The position numbers and the translations under genes are program-made. From an uncultured Alphaproteobacteria bacterium (GTDB lineage: Bacteria; Pseudomonadota; Alphaproteobacteria; RF32; CAG-239), in the NCBI GenBank assembly GCA_910577095.1, contig CAJTLY010000003.1, forward strand, positions 4,033-68,032: a stretch of 64,000 bases of DNA. The letters run 5' to 3'. The notes beneath the pieces are model-generated. The model made no database searches. It worked only from the letters and a program-made list of their open reading frames with translations, and was not told the DNA's origin. Position 1 is the stretch's first letter. Each line of letters opens with the position of its first letter. Shown here piece by piece: positions 26,121 to 34,423 of this stretch.

Positions 26121-27557
26121 TTAAGCTTCGAGCGAGCGGCGCAGGCTGTCTACGTTTTCGGCCAAACCGTTGTCTTCGGATATCAGTTCTTCCACCTTGC
26201 GTACCGCATGCATGACGGTGGTGTGATCACGGTCGAATTTGCGGCCGATTTCCGGCAACGAGCGCGAGGTCAGCTGTTTGGCCAGATACATGGCGATCTG
26301 CCGCGGCCGGGCAACCGTGCGGGCACGACGCGATGATTGCATTTCCTTGACCGAAATGTTAAAATATTCGGCCACTTTTTTCTGAATTTCGTCAATGGTG
26401 GTGCGCCGGTCATAAGAACGCAGCATGTCTTTCAACACTTCCTGAGTGGTTTCCAGCGAAATTTCTTTTCCCGGCAACAACTGGGCATGAGCGGCAACCC
26501 GTCGCAACGCGCCTTCCAGTTCACGGATGTTGGTGGTGATTTTTTGTGCCAGAAACTCGGCGACCTTATACGGCAGCTCACAGTTAAACTGTCTGGCTTT
26601 GTCGCGCAAAATGCCGATTCTCAGGTCAAAATCGGTCGGATGGATATCGGCCACCAGACCGCAGCCGAGCCGCGAACGCAGGCGCGATTCGATTCCTTCA
26701 AGATCGGAGGGTGATTTGTCGGCGGAAATAATGATCTGCCGTCCTTCTTCAATCAATGAATTGAAGGTGTAAAAGAACTCTTCCTGAGTCGAGTCTTTGC
26801 CGCCCATAAACTGAACGTCGTCAACCATCAGCACGTCCACCGAACGGAATTGTTCCTTAAATGCCGCGGTATCTTTGTAACGCAAGGCGCGAACAAACTT
26901 GTACATGAATTTTTCTGCCGAAAGATAAACAATGTTTTTTTCGGGGCTGCGTTGTTTGATGTGCCAGGCAATTGCATGCATCAGGTGGGTTTTTCCCAGT
27001 CCGACGCCGGAATACAGGAACAACGGATTAAAAGGAATGTTGTCGGATTCGGCTACTTTGCGGGCGGCCGCATAGGCAAACTCGTTGGTTTTGCCGACCA
27101 CAAAGTTGTCAAAAGTGTATTGCGGATTGAGCGGAACCGAAAGCGATTGTCCCGACTCGCCGAAACTGCTGTATTCGGACGTTTCTCCGGACAAGGCTGC
27201 GGTTCCCGTTTGGTAAATGTTTTGCGGTGCCGGACTGGTCGCTATTTTTTTCAGGAGCGAACGGCATGATGAACTGTGAACGCCGATGGCCGGATCTTCG
27301 GTTGCCTGAACGACAAAATTAATGCTTTTAATGGTCGGATTCTTTTTTTCCCAGATTTTGTGGATACGGTCGGAATAGTTTGTAATTACCCAGTTGCGCA
27401 TAAAGCGGGTCGGAACGCAGATATTCATGATTCCGTTGGCAAAAGAACCGACGCTCAACGGCTTCAGCCAACTGTCAAAAGCTTTTTCGCCGACTTCGTT
27501 TTTTAGCTGGCTGCATATTTGTCCCCACTCGTTTCGAACAGCATCATCATTATTCAT
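26121..27557 (-). CDS. dnaA: Chromosomal replication initiator DnaA
   Basis: A 478-residue AAA+ initiator. The ATG at 27557 is chosen because GGAGAAG lies 8 bases before it; an in-frame ATG at 27575 is possible. Domain I (NEWGQICSQLKNEVGEKAFDSWL) binds helicase partners, followed by a disordered linker. The AAA+ core has NPLFLYSGVGLGKTHLMHA, MVDDVQFMGG and the arginine finger region GIESRLRSR. The C-terminal domain has the DnaA signature PRQIAMYLAKQLTSRSLPEIG and FDRDHTTVMHAVRK, which contacts DnaA boxes. A LexA-type site lies in its upstream region. Confidence 0.96.
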   Translation of the reverse strand: MNNDDAVRNEWGQICSQLKNEVGEKAFDSWLKPLSVGSFANGIMNICVPTRFMRNWVITNYSDRIHKIWEKKNPTIKSINFVVQATEDPAIGVHSSSCRSLLKKIATSPAPQNIYQTGTAALSGETSEYSSFGESGQSLSVPLNPQYTFDNFVVGKTNEFAYAAARKVAESDNIPFNPLFLYSGVGLGKTHLMHAIAWHIKQRSPEKNIVYLSAEKFMYKFVRALRYKDTAAFKEQFRSVDVLMVDDVQFMGGKDSTQEEFFYTFNSLIEEGRQIIISADKSPSDLEGIESRLRSRLGCGLVADIHPTDFDLRIGILRDKARQFNCELPYKVAEFLAQKITTNIRELEGALRRVAAHAQLLPGKEISLETTQEVLKDMLRSYDRRTTIDEIQKKVAEYFNISVKEMQSSRRARTVARPRQIAMYLAKQLTSRSLPEIGRKFDRDHTTVMHAVRKVEELISEDNGLAENVDSLRRSLEA

Positions 27558-27712
27558 TATCGCTTCTCCGGCCATTCTGAAAAATCCTTCTTTCTTTAAG
27601 TATGAGGTTGAACCAAGTTTAATAATCTTATGGTGAAAGGTTTTGGCAAAGGATGTTGCCGCCACTCATAAATTAACTAAATATTAATCACAGAACAAAA
27701 TAAAAAACAATA

Positions 27713-27727
27713 GAACATTTGCAGAAC
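27713..27727. promoter_or_regulatory. Candidate alphaproteobacterial LexA (SOS) box before dnaA
   Basis: GAAC, 7 bases, GAAC is exactly the direct-repeat SOS box known in alphaproteobacteria (GTTC-N7-GTTC on the other strand). A third GAAC lies at 27693-27696. The rest of the 313-base gap between dnaA and rpsT is AT rich with no clear DnaA-box cluster and no gene. Confidence 0.45.
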
Positions 27728-27807
27728 ATTGTAATTAAATTTCTTGACAGGTGTTTTTCCGAGAGTCGGCCGGGATTCCTAGAAAAACATAAGTTTTAAA
27801 TGAAATA

Positions 27808-27842
27808 AACCACTTTTCCGGCAAGAAGCCGGAGAAGTGGTT
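27808..27842 (-). terminator. Terminator of rpsT
   Basis: A long hairpin AACCACTT..CCGGC / GCCGG..AAGTGGTT, 29 bases after the rpsT stop, with a modest T-rich run on the minus strand. Confidence 0.6.
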
Positions 27843-27870
27843 GTAAAAGCTGAATTCTCTTAAAAGTCGA

Positions 27871-28131
27871 TTAGAGAGCTTTAATTTTTTTCGACAAGCG
27901 AGAAACCGTTCTCGATACTTTGTTCATCGGGAAGACGCCTTTGCGGGCAGATCTCATCAGTTCGGATTCTGCCGTTTTAAAAGCGGCTGCTGCGGTTTCT
28001 TTGTCATTGGCAACAATGGCAGCTTCTACTTTCTTTACAAAAGTACGGACTCTGCTTTTGCGGGCACCGTTGATCAGGCTGCGCTTGTTGTTGCGGTTAA
28101 TTCTGGTTTTTGCCGATTTATGATTGGCCAT
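27871..28131 (-). CDS. rpsT: 30S ribosomal protein S20
   Basis: An 86-residue, very basic protein that begins MANHKSAKTRINRNNKR and has the S20 helical bundle (AFKTAESELMRSARKGV, NKVSRTVSRLSKKIKAL). It binds 16S rRNA early in small-subunit assembly. Its place between the crotonase gene and dnaA is the standard alphaproteobacterial order. Confidence 0.97.
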   Translation of the reverse strand: MANHKSAKTRINRNNKRSLINGARKSRVRTFVKKVEAAIVANDKETAAAAFKTAESELMRSARKGVFPMNKVSRTVSRLSKKIKAL

Positions 28132-28245
28132 TTTACTTTATCCTGTACATTATAAGTTAATCACAAATTTATTTTTCTGATATGCTTTATAAACTCGGAG
28201 ACACGTTTTAGTCAACAACAATTTTCAGTAAAATTGCTGATTTTA

Positions 28246-28992
28246 CTATTTTTTTGCCATATTCACCAGATTCTGGCGAAATTCGTCGGACTCGATCGAG
28301 TTCTTGTAAACTTGTTTTTCGATCTCCAGCCCTTCTTCCAGATCGGTATTGCTGACCGCGGTTTTGATCAGTTCTTTGGAGGTGTTGATGGCCAGATCGG
28401 GAAGTGCCGCGATTCTTTCGGCGGTGTTCAGCGCTTCGTCAAACAGGTAACGCAACGGAATGATTCGGCTCACCATGCCGCAGCGTTCCGCCTCATGCAC
28501 GTTCATTGCGCGTCCGGTCAAAATCATTTCCATGGTTTTGGCCTTGCCGATCGCGCCGGTCAGACGTTGGGTGGCGCCAAAACCGGGGATGGTACCGAGG
28601 CTGAGGTCGGGATGGCCGAAGCGGGCGCTTTCGGAAGCGAAAATAATGTCGCACGCCAGCGCCAGTTCAAAGCCGATTCCCAAAGCGTAACCGCTGACGG
28701 CGGCAATGACCGGTTTTTTGACGTCGGCAATTTTTTCAAAGTTCTCGTACATTTCTTCCAACACCGCGGCGTTGATGTTCTCGACGAATTCGTTAACGTC
28801 GATTCCGGTCGAAAAAGCCTTGTCGCTGCCGCGGATGACAATGGCTTTGACGGCGTCGTTGAGATCCATCGCCGTAATGGTTTCGGCGATGTCGGACAGC
28901 ATCATCCGGTTGATCACGTTCAGCCCGTCGGCGGTGTTGATGGTGATGATTCCGGTTTGGTTTTTAATTTCGGAGGTAACGTCTTTGTTCAT
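28246..28992 (-). CDS. Enoyl-CoA hydratase/isomerase (crotonase) family
   Basis: A 248-residue CoA-dependent enzyme. The oxyanion-hole segment is AVSGYALGIGFELALACD, keeping the first catalytic Glu (GIGFE). The second catalytic position, normally Glu in PEIxLG, reads PDLSLG, so hydratase chemistry may be altered and an isomerase or other crotonase activity is possible. FGATQRL and GRAMNVHEAERCGMV are family signatures. It lies between rpsT and the mutM-linked gene as in many alphaproteobacteria. Confidence 0.88.
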   Translation of the reverse strand: MNKDVTSEIKNQTGIITINTADGLNVINRMMLSDIAETITAMDLNDAVKAIVIRGSDKAFSTGIDVNEFVENINAAVLEEMYENFEKIADVKKPVIAAVSGYALGIGFELALACDIIFASESARFGHPDLSLGTIPGFGATQRLTGAIGKAKTMEMILTGRAMNVHEAERCGMVSRIIPLRYLFDEALNTAERIAALPDLAINTSKELIKTAVSNTDLEEGLEIEKQVYKNSIESDEFRQNLVNMAKK

Positions 28993-29001
28993 TTTTTTTT
29001 C

Positions 29002-29397
29002 CTAATCTTTACTTTTGAGGGTGATTCTTACCAATAACGGTGATTTGTTTTCGCGGACAATGTCAAGCCGCTCGGCGTCTCTTTCGAAATGCAGACTGTC
29101 GTTTCGGCGGCCGATGAAATGCCAGCCGAGTTGGGGCAGCGTTTCTTCATAAAAGGCGGCAACAGAGGAAAAGGTTGCTTTTTGTCCGCTGAGATAAGCT
29201 TCGGCAAAACGAATTTCATCATTGCCGAAAGAAATGTTGTTGCTTTGCACCTGATGCATGCCGCTCATCACCGGAACGTCTTCAATGCCGTCGACAAATT
29301 CGGCCGCGGCGGCCGGGCCGGTCAAAGTCAGCCATAAGACAACGGCCGACAGCAGCTTGATCAAAACAGATGTATTTTTTTTTAACAGTGTTATCAT
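29002..29397 (-). CDS. Small exported hypothetical protein
   Basis: A 131-residue protein with a signal peptide (about 1-31, ending GPAAAAE). The mature part (SFGNDEIRFAEAYLSGQ, FYEETLPQLGWHFIGRR, LHFERDAERLDI) looks like a compact alpha-beta fold of the type found in alphaproteobacterial exported proteins beside mutM. The role is unknown. The ATG overlaps the mutM stop by ATGA, so it is translated by coupling. Confidence 0.8.
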   Translation of the reverse strand: MITLLKKNTSVLIKLLSAVVLWLTLTGPAAAAEFVDGIEDVPVMSGMHQVQSNNISFGNDEIRFAEAYLSGQKATFSSVAAFYEETLPQLGWHFIGRRNDSLHFERDAERLDIVRENKSPLLVRITLKSKD

Positions 29398-30233
29398 TTT
29401 TGTTTCACCGGGCAATAAAAAGTTGAACGGCCGCCCTGAACGATTTTGCGGATGCCGCGATCATCGTGCCCGGCGGCGCAGGTACAGCCGGGGCACGGTT
29501 TTCCGGTCTTGTTGTAAACGCAATGCAGGTTTTGAAAATAACCGAGACTGCCGTCCGGACGGTGGTAGTCGTGGAGGGTGGAGCCGCCGTTGGCAATCGC
29601 CTGTTTCAGAATTTCGCGGATGCTTTCCAACAGAGGACCGCATTCCTGCCGGGAAATTTCTCCGGCCGGTCGGGTGGGCAGAATCCCGGCGCGAAACAGA
29701 ATTTCGGAAGCGTAAATGTTGCCGATTCCGGCAATTGTTTCCTGATCCAGCAGAGCCTGTTTAACCGAAGTGCGGCGTTTTCCAAGCTGTTCAAACAAAT
29801 AATCCGCGGTCAGAAGCGGGTCAAAGGGATCCGGTCCCATCTTTGCAAAATAAGGATGTTCTGCCAACCGGTCGGTTGCGCAAACGGTCAGAATGCCGAA
29901 GCGGCGCGGATCGTGAAAAATCAGCCACCCGGCCGAAGTCTTGATCAGCACGTGGTCGTGTTTTTGTTCGCTTGGTTCGGAGGCCGCGGTTTTGATACGT
30001 CCGCTCATGCCCAGATGCCAGATGATGCTGCGACCGTTGTCAAGTTCAATGACGATATATTTGCCTTGTCGCCGGTAGCCGTTTATGCGCGCTCCGCAAA
30101 CCGAAACGGCAAAATTTTCCGGAATCGTTTCGCGAAACTTTCGGTTACGGACGGTAACCTGCAGAATTTCGGCATTGCCTATAAATTTTGCAATGCCGTT
30201 TTTAACGGTTTCGACTTCGGGCAGTTCGGGCAT
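29394..30233 (-). CDS. mutM: Formamidopyrimidine-DNA glycosylase
   Basis: A 279-residue base-excision repair enzyme that removes 8-oxoguanine. The catalytic N-terminal proline is in MPELPEVETVKNGI. DQETIAGIGNIYASEILFRA is the helix-two-turn-helix. The C-terminal zinc finger is irregular: PCPGC gives the first cysteine pair but the end reads FYCPVKQK, where the family has C-x2-C, so the fourth zinc ligand is missing and the spacing is about five residues longer. An extra Cys (CTC) might compensate. It heads a leftward run toward echA. Confidence 0.93.
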   Translation of the reverse strand: MPELPEVETVKNGIAKFIGNAEILQVTVRNRKFRETIPENFAVSVCGARINGYRRQGKYIVIELDNGRSIIWHLGMSGRIKTAASEPSEQKHDHVLIKTSAGWLIFHDPRRFGILTVCATDRLAEHPYFAKMGPDPFDPLLTADYLFEQLGKRRTSVKQALLDQETIAGIGNIYASEILFRAGILPTRPAGEISRQECGPLLESIREILKQAIANGGSTLHDYHRPDGSLGYFQNLHCVYNKTGKPCPGCTCAAGHDDRGIRKIVQGGRSTFYCPVKQK

Positions 30234-30331
30234 AATTTTCCACCACGCTGATTAATATCCATAAACTTCATCCATTATAAAGGGGTTACGGATTTTTTCA
30301 ATGAATTTGTGCGGCGCCGGACGATTTTTAT

Positions 30332-30643
30332 TCAGGCGGCGTCGGAAGACGATATTTTGGTAATAATTTCGCTGATATAAGATTGGCAGCCGATCCCGTG
30401 GCGTCGGGTTTTGATTTGTCCCAACGGTGATTTGTTGTAAAAATACAGCATCACAAACAGGCGTGTATAATAGGTCAGTCCGAGTCCCGAACGATTGCTG
30501 TTTTCGATCAGTTCGATAAAGTCATTGCGAGCAATATGTTCGTTTTTGCAAATTTCATCGACAAGTTTCCATTCGGTTACGCATAAACGCATGCTGGTAC
30601 GGCGGTTATTGATGAACAGCACTCTGTTAATTAATTTGGTCAT
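30332..30643 (-). CDS. Ribbon-helix-helix domain protein
   Basis: A 103-residue protein. The ATG at 30643 has AAAGAG at 6 bases; the frame extends 32 codons upstream without signals. The pattern TSMRLCVTEWKLVDEICK followed by HIARNDFIELIENSN and YTRLFVMLYFYN fits the RHH_4 family common in alphaproteobacteria, probably DNA-binding dimers. It is divergent from the J-domain gene. The region 30234-30331 between it and mutM holds nothing I recognise. Confidence 0.8.
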   Translation of the reverse strand: MTKLINRVLFINNRRTSMRLCVTEWKLVDEICKNEHIARNDFIELIENSNRSGLGLTYYTRLFVMLYFYNKSPLGQIKTRRHGIGCQSYISEIITKISSSDAA

Positions 30644-30765
30644 TAAAAGCTCTTTGTGTTGGTTTGTCATCAGAACAGATATAATGTTATTGCCATTAAT
30701 TGTTGTCCGGAGTATATTATTAATAGAAAATAAACACAACTAAAAAATGAAAAAAATAACAACCT

Positions 30766-31323
30766 ATGATAAAAAATGTAAGGAATAAAAAATACTACGC
30801 GCCGCAAAATGACGGTAAAGCTTGCAAATGTTCGTTTCCTGGTTGTAATAAACCGGGTGAATACCGTGCGCCGAAGGACCGGGACCTGAAGGATTATTAT
30901 TGGTTTTGCCTTGAACATGTGCAGGCTTACAATGCCGAGTGGAATTATTATGACGGTGAGGACGACCGGGCCGAAACCGAGGAAGAGCAAAAGGCGCGCA
31001 GCCGTATGCATTTCAAAGGTTTCCGTTCGAAAGTCAACTATCAGTTCGGCTACAAACTGAAGGACGATTTTGAATTTTTCGGCGAATATGCCGGTCATAT
31101 GCCGTCGCGGGAAGAGATCTTTTTTAACGAGCAGGAACGACAGTTTTTAAAGATTATGGAATTGAGTGCCGATAATATTTCGATAGCGTTGATTAAAAAA
31201 CAATATAAAAAGTTGGTCAAAAAGTACCACCCTGACTTGCATCGGGAGGACAAACAGGAAGCCGAAGAAAAGTTCAAACAACTGACGACCGCGTATCAGG
31301 CTCTGTTGGCTAAATTTTCCTGA
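30766..31323 (+). CDS. J-domain (DnaJ-like) protein
   Basis: A 185-residue cochaperone-like protein. The N-terminal part has a Cys-rich stretch (CKCSFPGCNKPGEYRAP, WFCLEHV) that may bind zinc. The C-terminal J domain (about 125-185) carries the essential HPD motif in KYHPDLHREDK and would stimulate a DnaK ATPase. This architecture is conserved in alphaproteobacteria, where no specific client is known. No clear ribosome binding site precedes the ATG. Confidence 0.88.
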   Translation: MIKNVRNKKYYAPQNDGKACKCSFPGCNKPGEYRAPKDRDLKDYYWFCLEHVQAYNAEWNYYDGEDDRAETEEEQKARSRMHFKGFRSKVNYQFGYKLKDDFEFFGEYAGHMPSREEIFFNEQERQFLKIMELSADNISIALIKKQYKKLVKKYHPDLHREDKQEAEEKFKQLTTAYQALLAKFS

Positions 31324-31364
31324 AATATGTCGTGACGACGGAAATTTTGTTTCCCAACGGTGTG

Positions 31365-31892
31365 TCAGCGACGGCGTTGCCGACGCAATAAAATCCGAAT
31401 CACCCCCGAACCGCCTTCTGTATGCTGCGGATGAAAAATTGCCAGAATCAACGGACGGATATCGGGCAAGTTCAACCATTGCGGTACGCGTTCTTTGAGA
31501 ACGCCGCGGCCGGCAAAAATATCGTCTTCGTCATTTTGATGCAACCCTTTTCCGGTGATGACGGCAATGCAACGGCGTTGTTGCAGATAAGATTTTTTGA
31601 TAAAACTGCAGACGGCTTCAAAAGCTTTGGTTTCGGTATAACCGTGCAGATCCAGTTCGGCCTCGGTTCTGAATTCGCCTTTTTTAAACCGACGCGCGGT
31701 GTTGTTGTCGATGTTGTCGGTTTTTCCCGGAATCAGATCTGAGAGGCGTTCTCCCGCGTAAACCCGGTCCGGGCTGATTTTGGGCGTGACTTTAAGGATT
31801 GTTTTGGCGTTTTTCTCTGCCGTTTTCGGTTTCGGCAGCGGCTGCACGTCTTTTATCAGTTCCTGCCAGGCAGAATCGTCGGCGTTACTCAT
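31365..31892 (-). CDS. Smr domain protein
   Basis: A 175-residue protein with a C-terminal Smr domain (about 90-175): ELDLHGYT and VITGKGLHQ, the two signature loops. Smr domains are nucleases or nucleic-acid binding modules first seen in MutS2; the stand-alone alphaproteobacterial form is uncharacterised. The Arg-rich end (LLRRQRRR) could bind nucleic acid. Its start overlaps the end of mltA by 8 bases, so it is in the Tim44-mltA-smr operon. Confidence 0.88.
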   Translation of the reverse strand: MSNADDSAWQELIKDVQPLPKPKTAEKNAKTILKVTPKISPDRVYAGERLSDLIPGKTDNIDNNTARRFKKGEFRTEAELDLHGYTETKAFEAVCSFIKKSYLQQRRCIAVITGKGLHQNDEDDIFAGRGVLKERVPQWLNLPDIRPLILAIFHPQHTEGGSGVIRILLRRQRRR

Positions 31893-33063
31893 CGCTGTCG
31901 TTCTCCCGGGGAAGAAAAATGTAGTAATGACCGCTCGAGTTCATCCGTCCGGCCGAATTCAGAATCTCGTCACCGCCGCTGCCCCAGAAATAGTCGCCGC
32001 GAACCGCGCCTTTTATCGCGCTTCCGATATCCTGCGCCGCCACCATTTTGTTAAGCGGCTGACGGTCGGGGGTTGTGGTGCTGAGCCACAATACGGCGCC
32101 GAGCGGAATATAGCGGCGGTCAACCGCCAAACTCCGACCTGCCGTCAGCGGAATGCCGAAAGCGCCGACCGGACCCGATGTTGTCAGAATGCGGTGAAAA
32201 ATATAACGTTCGTTTTCCTGCATAATTGCGGCGGCCTGTTGCGGATTTTCTTCCAGCCATTTTTTGATGCTCATCATGTCTGCCTTGCCCGGTTCCAACA
32301 ACCCTTTGCCCAGCAGAATGCTGCCGATTCCCTTAAAGCGGCGCCCGTTGTTGTCGGCATAGCCGATTCTCAACTGACTGCCGTCGTCGAGCCGGGCAAT
32401 CGCCGACCCCTGAATTTGCATGATATGAATGTCGACGGCGCTGTCTCCCCACAATAAAACCGGTGCGTTAAACGGCGCTTTTTCAATATCGGCGCGGGTG
32501 TAATAAGGAAGCATCTTCTGCCCGCTGACCCGGCCGACCAGCCGGGCGTCCGGCAAATCGGGATCAAAGTCGCGCAAATTGATTTCGATCAGGTCTTGCG
32601 GTTTGCCGTAGACCGGATAACGATATTTGCCGTGCCGCTGCCGCGAAGCACGAATTTCCGCTTCGTAATAAGAGGTAAACTTTCCGTCGGCGTTGCCGTT
32701 TCCCTGCACCAGATAAGGCGTAAAATAAGTTTCGAAAAAAATGCGCAGCCCCTGTCCGTCGCTGATTCCTTCTTCGTCAAAACGGCGGCAGATTTCCTGA
32801 TAGTCGGCCGTTTTTATTTTAATTTGGCTGTCGGCGATATAGGGAGTTTTCAGTTGCCGGATTTTGGCACAGGTGGCGGCAAAAACTTCGACGAATTGGG
32901 TGAGGTCGTCGTCTTGCCAGTTTTCGAGTTCATTGAAGGAGACCGGTGTCAGTTCCGCTTTTTCCGTTGCGGTCCGTTCCGCCGGCAGCGGTTGTTTTTC
33001 CTGCCGGCTCGGGCAGCCGGCAAGAAGGAAAACGGTCATCAAAACGAAGGCGGCTTTTTTCAT
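31885..33063 (-). CDS. mltA: Membrane-bound lytic murein transglycosylase A
   Basis: A 392-residue outer-membrane lipoprotein that cleaves peptidoglycan with 1,6-anhydro product. The ATG at 33063 gives the lipobox LLAGC at residues 9-13. FTSYYEAEI, GKPQDLIEINLRDFDPD and the 3D-type domain near the end (VAAQDIGSAIKGAVRGDYFWG), which holds the catalytic Asp, match MltA. It lies 4 bases after the Tim44-like gene in the typical alphaproteobacterial order. Confidence 0.93.
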   Translation of the reverse strand: MKKAAFVLMTVFLLAGCPSRQEKQPLPAERTATEKAELTPVSFNELENWQDDDLTQFVEVFAATCAKIRQLKTPYIADSQIKIKTADYQEICRRFDEEGISDGQGLRIFFETYFTPYLVQGNGNADGKFTSYYEAEIRASRQRHGKYRYPVYGKPQDLIEINLRDFDPDLPDARLVGRVSGQKMLPYYTRADIEKAPFNAPVLLWGDSAVDIHIMQIQGSAIARLDDGSQLRIGYADNNGRRFKGIGSILLGKGLLEPGKADMMSIKKWLEENPQQAAAIMQENERYIFHRILTTSGPVGAFGIPLTAGRSLAVDRRYIPLGAVLWLSTTTPDRQPLNKMVAAQDIGSAIKGAVRGDYFWGSGGDEILNSAGRMNSSGHYYIFLPRENDSDE

Positions 33064-33067
33064 CGGC

Positions 33068-33724
33068 TTATTTTTTCGTCGAGACCAGCAACCAGTTCGG
33101 GCTTGCGGAATTGAGGCTGCGTTCAAAAGTCCAAATGTCGGTAATCGACTGGATGAAATTTTCGTCCCCTTCCATAACTTCGCCTTGTTTGTTGCGCAAA
33201 ATGTTAACTTGTTCGGAAACGAATTTGACGCTGATTTTAGCGAGGTCGCTTTTGGTTATTTTGGCGTCGGTAATCACCGCTTCGTTAAAACCGATAAAAT
33301 CGGTTTCGGCGCTGATGCCTTCTTCCCTGCGGCTGGTAATGACTTCTTTAAATTTTTTGAGCAGGCTTTTGCCGACCAGCGTTTCCAGGGTTTCGATATC
33401 GCCTTTGGCAAAAGAAGTCACAATGATTTCAAAAGCTTTTTTGGCGCCGCCGATGAACTTGTCGCGGTTAAAGCCGGGAATGCGGCGCAGTGTTTTTTCC
33501 TGTTCGCTGAGGTCGCTTTCGTCGGCTTTCAGTTCGCCGCCTGCCATTGCCGGCTGCGGTTGGTTTTTGTTATGTTCCTGCATCAGAATATCAAAGATCT
33601 TGGCCGCGCTTTCTTTGCTGATTTCGGTCTCGTTTTCGGGGCGGGTGCCGAGCAGGCCGCGCAGTTTGACAAACACCACCACGACCACGAACAATAAAAT
33701 TATAATATCCAGATATGCAGCCAT
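33068..33724 (-). CDS. Tim44-like (TimA) membrane protein
   Basis: A 218-residue protein with one N-terminal helix (about 4-26) and a C-terminal Tim44-like domain (about 85-218): FIGGAKKAFEIIVTSFAKGDIETLE, then SLLKKF, VSEQVNIL and ITDIWTFER. It is related to mitochondrial Tim44 and thought to act at the inner membrane. It leads the operon with mltA and smr and diverges from secB, all linked to envelope biogenesis. Confidence 0.9.
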   Translation of the reverse strand: MAAYLDIIILLFVVVVVFVKLRGLLGTRPENETEISKESAAKIFDILMQEHNKNQPQPAMAGGELKADESDLSEQEKTLRRIPGFNRDKFIGGAKKAFEIIVTSFAKGDIETLETLVGKSLLKKFKEVITSRREEGISAETDFIGFNEAVITDAKITKSDLAKISVKFVSEQVNILRNKQGEVMEGDENFIQSITDIWTFERSLNSASPNWLLVSTKK

Positions 33725-33798
33725 TTCTTCCTCTGTAAAACATCAATTAAATTATTACATAATATAGGCGTAAACACGGATATTATCAACCGGAAATA

Positions 33799-33827
33799 TT
33801 GACCGTTACGATTATTTATTATAAAAT
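33799..33827 (+). promoter_or_regulatory. Putative promoter of secB
   Basis: TTGACC, 17 bases, TAAAAT, 46 bases before the secB start codon. Confidence 0.45.
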
Positions 33828-33873
33828 AACCCCGTTTAAAAATTTTATAATTGCCATTGCAGGAGAAACATAA

Positions 33874-34329
33874 ATGGAAGAACAATCCCAAAATAAACAA
33901 ATCGGCGCCATCGCGATCAGCAGCCAGTATATTAAGGATTTATCGCTGGAAATTCCCCATGCGCCGGAAATCTTCGGAGAAATCAAATCCGCCCCCAAAA
34001 TTGACGTTCATGTCGATGTTAAGTCCGAACCGAAAGGGAACAATACGTACACCTCCCAGCTTTCCATCAGTATGAACGGCAAGGTGGAAGACAAAACTTT
34101 GTTTATTTTGGAGCTGACTTATGCCGCTTTTGCCGAAGTCAACGTTCCGGCCGAACATTTGGAACCGGTCCTGATGATCGAATTGCCGCGGCTGATTTTC
34201 CCGTTTGCCCGCAATGTGGTGACCCAGTGTTTGACCGAAGGCGGCTTGCCGCCGTTTATGCTGAATCCGATCGATTTCGCGGCATTGTACGCGGCGCGTC
34301 GGCAGGCGGCTAACGATTCGGCCCATTAG
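33874..34329 (+). CDS. secB: Protein-export chaperone SecB
   Basis: A 151-residue cytoplasmic chaperone that keeps preproteins unfolded for SecA. GGAGAAACATAA precedes the ATG. SSQYIKDLSLEIPHAPEIF, LELTYAAFAEV and PRLIFPFARNVVTQCLTEGG-type motifs, ending PPFMLNPIDFAALY, are diagnostic. It is divergent from the Tim44-like gene as in other alphaproteobacteria and is followed by a terminator. Confidence 0.96.
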   Translation: MEEQSQNKQIGAIAISSQYIKDLSLEIPHAPEIFGEIKSAPKIDVHVDVKSEPKGNNTYTSQLSISMNGKVEDKTLFILELTYAAFAEVNVPAEHLEPVLMIELPRLIFPFARNVVTQCLTEGGLPPFMLNPIDFAALYAARRQAANDSAH

Positions 34330-34349
34330 GCGAAAGCTTATGCGATCGA

Positions 34350-34377
34350 AAAAATCCGGGACTTTCCCGGATTTTTT
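34350..34377 (+). terminator. Terminator of secB
   Basis: The hairpin AAAATCCGGGA / TCCCGGATTTTTT with a CTT loop. Confidence 0.85.
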
Positions 34378-34385
34378 ATATTGTT

Positions 34386-34413
34386 AAAAAAAAGGGCCTC
34401 TCAAAGGAGGCCC
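34386..34413 (-). terminator. Terminator of the hydrogenase operon
   Basis: On the minus strand GGGCCTC, a 6-base loop, GAGGCCC, then eight T. It lies 11 bases after the last hydrogenase gene. Confidence 0.9.
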
Positions 34414-34423
34414 GGCTGAAAAA

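Noticed and set aside
27558..27870. Replication origin between dnaA and rpsT
   Set aside because: The gap is AT rich but I find no convincing DnaA boxes; in many alphaproteobacteria the origin lies elsewhere.
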